Of a stretch of 64,000 nt of DNA, positions 36,601 through 45,600 are shown one piece after another. The notes below the pieces were generated by a model. The model searched no databases. It saw only the letters and a program-made list of their open reading frames with translations, and was not told where the DNA came from. A program made the position numbers and the translations under genes. Source of the DNA: Christensenellaceae bacterium (GTDB lineage: Bacteria; Bacillota; Clostridia; Christensenellales; UBA1242); assembly GCA_031260975.1 (NCBI GenBank), contig JAISKJ010000003.1, positions 764,025 through 828,024 of the forward strand, given 5' to 3'. Numbering within the stretch: the first letter of the stretch is position 1; each line of letters starts with the position of its first letter.

Positions 36601-39600
36601 TTGTAATTGTTCCAAACAAGCCGCCCGTAACTCTCGCCACATCATATGAAAGTCTGAGTGTATTAAAGTCCCCGTTTAAGAAATTTGTGGCAACAACACA
36701 ATCGCGTATTATTGGCGAAAGCTTATTAATATTTGTCAAAATTCTAAATTGTGAGGCTTGTGACTGATCAAACACACCTATTGTATCAATTACCGCACGA
36801 TAATACGACACAATGTTGCCTACAAGTCCGCCGATTACAGCGCCTGCAAGCACCGAACCCGAGGTTGTAACACGCTCAATTTGTCCGCTCATCATACGGC
36901 CTACAGCACCGCCCGCAACAGAAGCAAAGCTGTTGCGCACATCCAGGCTTGAGGCACAGTCCAAAATAATTCCGTCGTTATTAAACCCTACAAGTCCGCC
37001 GATGGCAGTCACAGAAACCGAACCGTTTGCAAAGAATTGTCTGTTGCCGGTAGTTCCGCCCACAGGGTTGGTTTGAGCCACAGCACTATCTATCTGCATC
37101 TGAACATTGTCAGGATATCTTATCGAAGAATTAGTCATCTTACCTCTGTTTTCGCCCACAAGCCCGCCGCCATAGTTGTTTGCGTGAACATACTGAACAG
37201 AGCCCGTTTCAAGAACATAATTTATGTCGCGAATATACGTAGCGCTTCCAACAAGCCCAAATACACCGCCGGCCGTACGCCCTGCCACTCTGGTCTGACC
37301 CGACACAGTGATATTTCTGGCATTAGCAACCGTTCCGAAGCCGTCGCCGCCAACATTTATGGCATTGGTATCCAAAACACCCACCACTGCTCCGGCATAT
37401 GACACCTCAATGGTCTTGCTGATGATTTTGCCACTGCCGTTATAAGTGAGAGGCTCATAAACATACTTGGAGTTTGTTCCGCCCAAAATATAGGTTGAAC
37501 TTACATTGATTGCGGCATTTATGTTTTCTATCCTAAAATTGTCAACCGCATAACCCACAACACCGCCCACAAGGTTACGCCCCAGCACCAGATATGGAGT
37601 AAGCACATTACTGCCTGAGTTGCCACCCGTGTAGGTTTCAACTCTCACATTGTTTATATAGGTTTTACCGCTGGCAAACCCTACCAAGCCCCCCACAAAA
37701 TAGTGTGAGGAACTCTTAATTTCTATGATGCTAAGATTAAGGTCACTTGCTAAAACATTATTAAATTCAGAGAAAAGTCCGAAGGCTTTGTTTGTCACCG
37801 TTTGTGATGTGTATGTAAGCACAATGTTGCTGATCCACATGTTGTTGCCTTCAATAACAGTATTTTGCACGCCATTCTGCGCCAGCGCCGTTACAGCGGA
37901 TTTTGGAGCCATGTTAAAGTCTGTGTCAGCAATAAATCTCACGTATTGACGCGTTCCGCTGCTGTTCATAACCTTATTAAACTCATAGTTATAGCTTTCA
38001 ACATTATAAACAACTCTCGGGTTTTCTTTATCGCCGTATTTCGGCGTACCTGTTTTTTCAATGTAGTGATATTCAACATACTCAGGAACATTATACTGAA
38101 TAAGTCTAACCGCAGTTGCAGGAGTAGCACTGCTAGGGTCCACCCAAATATAAATGTCATAATTATTGTTTATATCAAGGTCAATATTAATATTTTTTGT
38201 CTGATTAATTCCGGTTCCATAGCTTGCGCTTACAATTTTAAGCGCAACAAAGCCGCTACCATTTGCCGGAATATTTTCCAGCACAGGAATATTATTGATG
38301 TCCAGAACCGGAGACCCGTCCGGGTTTTTCACTACCCTTTGTGCCCGCTCAAATCTATACTGAACCTCTACAAAGTCTGAAACAGGGCCCGCGCTGGCGC
38401 TATATATACCGGCAGTAGTAGCATTACTCACACTAATACCGCTGTCCCATATTTTTTCCTGGCTGGGTTTGGGTTCGCGGTTTTTATAAATCCATTCGCT
38501 TGTTGTAGGACTGAGCATAAACACCAGCTGCGGCTTGCCTGCAGTCATATACCATGTATAACCCTCTGTATAGCCGTAACCCGTGTCGCCATCCATGTTT
38601 TGCGCTATATTAAAGCCCGGGAAACTGCTCATAGCCGAAAATTCCGAAGTGCCAAGCTTAACGGCCCGCTCATTCACAAAGCTGGTAAATTCCGTTCCGG
38701 GGTCAAGATAGAAACAGTTTGTTATTGTACCCTGATTAAGGACTGTTCCGCCGCTGACACCCGTAAAGGCCGATGCGTCATTGGCTTGACCCGGACCTGC
38801 GGTGTTAAGAGCCGCAGTAGGCGTAGAATAACAGTTATTAATTACACCGCCGTTTTGGTTGTTAAACACAAATCCGGCAAGACTTGAGTTGTGGCTCAAA
38901 ATAATATTCGCATAACTGTCGTTGATCGTGCCGCTGTTAAGATATACAAATCCGCTGTTGCTTATAGCCGACTGAATTCCTCCGCCGGAGTTTCTTATAC
39001 CGTTGTCTTCACTAAGCCTACTACCCTGAGCAAAGCTCTTGTTAATAACACCTGTAGCGGTGTTTTGATATACAAAGCCGGCCGTAAATCCGCTCTGCGA
39101 ATTGTTTTCAAGCCTTATACCATCAGAATAAGTTGAGCTTATTCTTGCATTATTGATACCCACAACGCCACCCAAGCTACCGCCGTTTGCCACTATATCA
39201 AAGTTTTTAACCTTGCTGTTTGTGATATATCCGTCGTTGACCGCAACAAGACCGCCGCTGGTGAGAATGTTGGTGCCGGCAGGAGTAAATATCCTGACCT
39301 TACCGCACACCTCGGCGTTGGTAATAATACCCTGATTTCTCGCTGCAATTCCGCCAAATCTGCCGCCGGTAAGAGCATTAAATGTCAGGTCAAGCGAAGT
39401 GTTAATCGGCTGATAGGTTGTAACTCTATAATAGCTGTTGCGCGAAATATCGTTTTCATAATCTTCTACTGTGGCAGGGCTGTTATCGTCCAAACTATAA
39501 TAACTCGTCACCCCTCTCGGGTTTACAACGCCGCTGCAATACTGCACATTTAAATTCATCAAAAGCGTATTTGCCGGAACAATTCCAAACAACCCCAAAG

Positions 39601-42600
39601 CAAGGTCGCCCGGTGTATCGGGACCCATAGCAAAGCCTGTTATATAAATAGTTTTTCCGTTTCCGTCAAGGCTGGCCACCTCGGTGTTTATCGGTGTGTG
39701 AGCCGGAAGATAGATATCATTAATAAGCCTGTAGTCCTTACCCGCTTCCATAGTATACAGCTCTTCGGCATTATTAATAGGTATAGCGTTTCGTAGCTGT
39801 GTCTGATAGCCAAACTCAAGCACAAACTCAAAGCTCAGCTCTCTTGACCTTATGCCGCTGTTAAGAGGCTGATTTGCCTTTACAAATGCCGGTCTGCCGC
39901 CGTTGTAGTTAAGCTTTACATTCAGTTCGATTGTAGTCGGAATTTCAACCTTCTCACCATAAACAGACTTACTGTTGTTGTCAGCTGACGGCATAAAATT
40001 AAACACACCATTATAAAGCTCACCTGTGTGGTTGTCATAAAGCGGCTGTATTGCGCCGGTGTTGTCATAATACCACCATACTCCGTCATTTACACTGCCG
40101 CCGGCAGCAGGATCGCCAGCCCCCGCTTTGTTGATTGCATCAGTCAGGTCTTGTATGTTTGCTTCAACAGTCTTGCCGTTGGCACATATCATGTTTGTGT
40201 CGCTTGCAACAACGCCAACCTCAATATTAAGCTTTGTTCTTTCACGAATAACAAGGTTAAGTTTTTGTCTGTCAGCAACCGTCTCAGTGTTTGAAATCTT
40301 TATGCCTGTAATAGTATATTCGGTCACATAAACATCCAAAATTTGTTCCCTTTTCAGGTTTTGTTCCTTTGTTGCAACGGCCTTATACCTTATTGTAGTC
40401 CCTGCCAAAGATTTGCCGTCTGACGTCACAGTGCCTGCAGGAATAGTAATGTAATACTTCCCGTCCTCATATTTGGGCATAATCAAAGCAAGAACCTGAG
40501 GATTGAGCGTTGAAAGGTTAATAATATCAAACTCATTGCCTTCCCAGAATATCTTTTCTATGCTGAACTCAGGCACACCGTCAAAGTTTCTGATATTTAC
40601 TGTCATCTCTTGTTTGGTGCCAACCGGAACATTCCTGTTAAGAGCTCTGTTTGCAATATCCAGCGTCACAATCGGCTCAGAAATATTAACAAAGCTATAT
40701 GTCACATCTCTTGGGTCAACAATAACTCCGTCTTTATAGAATGTTACTCTCACATTAAAGTTGCTAAAATCCGGAACCTGTTTGGTGTTTGCCACAAGCA
40801 GACTGAAGTAATATATCTTGCTGTATGAATACAGTCCGGGAAGCGGGCTTATTGGGCTGTCCGCTCCCGATTGTTTGCTTATTTTAAGCCCATTTTGAAT
40901 TGCAACAGAACTGTAGTCAGAATGCGGCGAGAATGTATTGGACAGCTTGTCATAAGCCATCTGCGCAATAGTCATAGCATTGCTGCCGGCATCACTTGTA
41001 TATGTTATGGTGAAACTGTCATAAAAACTAAAGTTGGGATAAACATCCAGCTTCATAATTGCAGGCACTTCGTTATATACAATTGAGGCCTTTCCGTCCT
41101 CTTCAATATAAGTCTTTGCTGTTTGGGTTTCTTTATCATGCATTTCAGTATACAAGCTCATATCAGCGCTTATAATCGGCTGAGGCTTAACAGCCAGGTT
41201 AAGACTTATCTTTACCTCAGGATTAATACTGCTTGCAAAATCAAGCACATAATAACGGTTCATTTCTATCAGTGTTGTCTTATTTACAAAAGTTATAGTA
41301 TAAATTCTTTTCTTTCCTATAAGCTGCAAGCTGCCATCCCTTATTTCCTCAACCGCAGATCTCTCAATCTTTAAATCGCTGAATGTAACATTGCTGGCTT
41401 GACCAGTCAAAACAGCAACCGCATCAGTAAATTCATCCTCATCGGCATCGGTATCCATCGTCACTGCCAGAATATAAGTGTCAAGCTGGGTCATGGTGAC
41501 AGATGATATACTGGCGCCAAACCTTATGGCGGTGGCACCGTTATAAATATTAAGTTCAAACTCAGCACTGAGGTCAATCAAGACAGTTTTGTTTCCGCCG
41601 CTTATGTTTTGAGTGATATACGGCTTAGCATATACCCGAATACCGTTGATAGCAGTGTCTAAAACTGCTTCGGTCTTATGCAAAGCATATATTGTGCTGG
41701 TGCTGCTAAAGCTTAAGTCAACGTACCAGTAATTTTTTCCCGAACTAATTTCAGTATCAACCTGCCACGGAAGATTATTGATTCTGAATATATCGGCAAT
41801 CCCTATTCCTCCGTTTTGTGTACCGGTTTCAAGCAACACATCATCATCAGTATACACATAATATCTTACACCCACCTCTTTGGTGCTGACAAGGTTATAG
41901 ATTGTGCCTTCTATGTTCTTCTTAAATTCAGTGTCGCTATAAAGCGTCTGAGTAGTATTGGTGAGCATACTCAGCGTTTTTACCTGCAAAGAGCTGTCAC
42001 TGCTGAGCTTGTCAGCCTCTGTTCTGTTGGCATTCTTATAAAGCGCAAAGCCGTTGATACCGTGTTTGACGCTTATCTCAAGCTGCACGCTGAAAGATGC
42101 GTTAAGACGTGACGAAATCGTCAGCACAATATCTCCCACACCGTTTAGCTGCAGCGTTCCGTTCTGATTAACCGATATTACAGCCGAGTTACTGCTTGTT
42201 ACTTCTACCCTGCTGCTTCTTATAGTCAAAGGAACAACGCTGACATCGGCAAAGCTGCCAACGTCAATGTTGTTTTCACGGTTAAGCTGTTTTTCACTAA
42301 TCTCGGTTGATGCTGAAAAAAACAATATCAGTGAACGAGTATCAGTTTTAGTGAATATTCCGTTGTTTGCGCCAAGCATACCCCAAACAATCGCATCAAC
42401 GCTCAGCGGATTGGTTGCAAACAGCGGCAAAATTCCGCTTCTGCTCTTAAGATACGGAAGTCCGTCATTAACCAAAGCATTTATGCCCCAATTTGCAGTA
42501 TCCGCTTCAACAGCATTGATATCTGCATAAGTATATGTTACAACCGCGCCGCCGTTTAGTTCATGATAGCCATATGTCGGGCTCAGGGCTCCGCTACCCG

Positions 42601-45600
42601 TAAGCTGAGTGGGTCCATAAGCTTTAACCATAAGGTAATTTACGGCAGTGCCGCCTAAGTGACTGCCCACAAAGCCGCCTCGGGTACTTCCGCTTACGTT
42701 TGCAAACACAGCAACATGGCTGAAGGTTCCACCCTGCATTTCACCTGCAAATCCGCCTGCATAACCCGCAGCATTATTCAAAATGTCAAACGACGCATTG
42801 TCGTCAAAATATGATACAACATAGCTGTATGATATGTCGGCACTTTCTGCTCTGCCCGCAAGACCTCCCACATAATTGTTTCCTGTCACAAAAGCACGAT
42901 TTGCATTAGTTCGTCCAAAGCTTTTATAGTTTTCGGCACTGCTGCCATAAATATAGGTGGAATTTGCATTTCCTACAAGACCGCCCACATAGTAGTCACC
43001 AGAAATTATGCTCGAACTAAAGCTGTTTTTAATTACGTTATCCATTGCAGTGGGCACACCAAAGATTTCTGTATCCGTAATAGTTATACCGTCATTTATA
43101 CTCTGACCGGCTACGCCGCCCACAAAGTTGAAATTTGAAGTTATTTTACCATTTGAAGCCACACCATTAAGCAGCCCCGTGTTTTTGCCCGCAATGCCTC
43201 CAAGGCCCATGTTTAAAGCCGACAATCCTCCGGTAGCTGTCGCCACAATATTTAAGTTTGAAGTATACCCTGCGTTTCCAAAGTTAATCTGAATATTACT
43301 TTCATCAACATCAGAATATACACCGATGATATTGCCCGCGTTAAGACCTGCAACACCTCCGATATAGTTTATTGGGTCTCCCGTCTGTGCAGTAATCTTT
43401 CCGACTACTCCCACCTTAGTCTGATCGTCAAGTGTTACCACTCCGCGGTTTTCACCAACAAGTCCGCCAAACGTAAACGGCGTGCCCGCAGTTGTAATAA
43501 AGTTTACGGCAAAGCCTGTTGCGCCTTCGGCCGGATACTCAACCACAACGTTTCTGAGAGTTCCGCTTTCATTTATTGCAGCCGTGCCTCCAAAAACAAG
43601 CTGTGTTCCGTTGAAAGTCGCCTGAATGTGCTGGTATCCTATTGTCAAATCATAGACCACACCCCTCTCTGAAGAGCCCGTGCCGCTATATTCATAGAAG
43701 GACGATTGTTCATTGGTGACCGTCTGAGGAATACCGCTGTCTTCAAGACGATAGAACAGCCCCAGATATTCAACATTTGAGGTCACAGTAGAAAATACTA
43801 TAGATTTAATTGAATTATAATTGGTGTAATACTGCTCACCGCGGGTGCGGGTATATTTTCCGCTAAGTCCGCCTGTGAATGCTGTATTTATGCTCAGACC
43901 AATGGGTTCCAGCGCACCGAAAGCAATGTCTCTTGTCAGCACATAATATTTATTCATGGTGTCACTTGAAAGTCCTATATCCTTAAGCTCCTGAAGGCTG
44001 CTCACATAATAGGGGTGGTCAATGCTGCCGTCGGTAACATCAACAAAGATATCCAGAACTTTATTCCAATCATAGTCAAAATTGGCGTTCTTTATTTTGT
44101 CTTTGGGCACAACCACCAGCCTTGCCTGTCCTGCCTTAATCGGAGTAATAGTAAGACCGCTTACTGCAAATACACGACTGCCAGGGTTAATATTTTCGTC
44201 CACCCTCACCCAAACAGGGTTTTGTATGGTGCCGGTGTTGACAAACTGCAAAAGCTCAACGCCGCGGTTAAATGCATCAAGCGGCAAAACTGTAATATCC
44301 AGCGTAAACGGCGAAGATATCCCCATCTTGAATATAATTTCACTGTCAATTACATTTTCGGCAGCAATACCCGTAACTACTATAGGGTTCTTAACAAGTA
44401 TACCGATGTTCCCGTATCTTGGCACGCCAAACTCTTCAACCTTGGCCACGATATACGCCATACGGTCGCTGCTGATAGTATACCCCATATTTACACTGAA
44501 CTCAAACCTGTTAAGCCCGAGGTCAGTCCAACTGAGCATGCTTGAGTTCGCGGAGCTTCCGCCCTCGTGAACAACAAATGCATCAAAGCCGCTTGGGTCA
44601 AACTTAAAGGTAGCGTTGCTCGGAAGTACTGTTAACTCAAGCACTGTTGAGTGCTTGCCAAGTGTTATGTCCTCATACCCCAAAAATTCGGGGTTATAGA
44701 TTATGTTAGTCGTTGCGGTTATGTTTATCCTCTCAATCGGAACATAACCTCTTATGAAAAATTCCTGAACGGTTGGATTGTTTGCATAGTCAAAGAATGT
44801 AACCAAAACTTTATATACATAAGGCGTGGCATCTACTGACCATGTTGAAGGTGTGATATAAAATCCTCGTGTTGCCGGGTCAAACTCAAATACTGTAACA
44901 TTTGGTATGTTCTGAACAGTTTCCTTAAAAGAATACTTACCGTCTGAACCCAAACTAAGCAGCACTCCGCTTGCAGGATTAATACTGTCATTTGCAAACT
45001 TAGTATACTTATACACCTCATACTGAATATTCTTAATCTCAGCCTTGGCAGGATCTGTATAATACTCAAGCCTTACGGTCTTGTTGACCTTAATTGTTAC
45101 TTCTTCAAGCGTATTTTGCCCGCCAATGTTTTGATAAACAACATTTCCTACATTACTTGTGTCATAACCCGAAAGCCCGACAAACACATTGTCAATCGGC
45201 TTAAACACATTTATTGCTATTGTTTTATACTCGCTTGCAAGCATTGTGGTGCTTGACACATAAATAATCGCACTGCCTACATTATATGGGTGCAGAATCA
45301 AAACAGCATTTGTTCCGCTATAGTCTACCTCAACATCCACAATATTAGCTACACTGCTATACGCCTGAATTGTTCTGTTTCTGGCGTCATAGGGCCCCAC
45401 AAAAATTTCTATTTCGTGCTGACCCACAAGATCCATGTTGACATTAATTCCTGCACTGTTTAGTGCTCCCGTCCCCATTCCTGTCTGCCACGACCATGTC
45501 CCGTCTCCTATGGAGTCGGGTGAAGTATATTCAAAGCCATCGATTGAAGTTATGCCCTTAAACATATTAAGTTTTACTTGAGTATAAGCTCTCAGTTGTC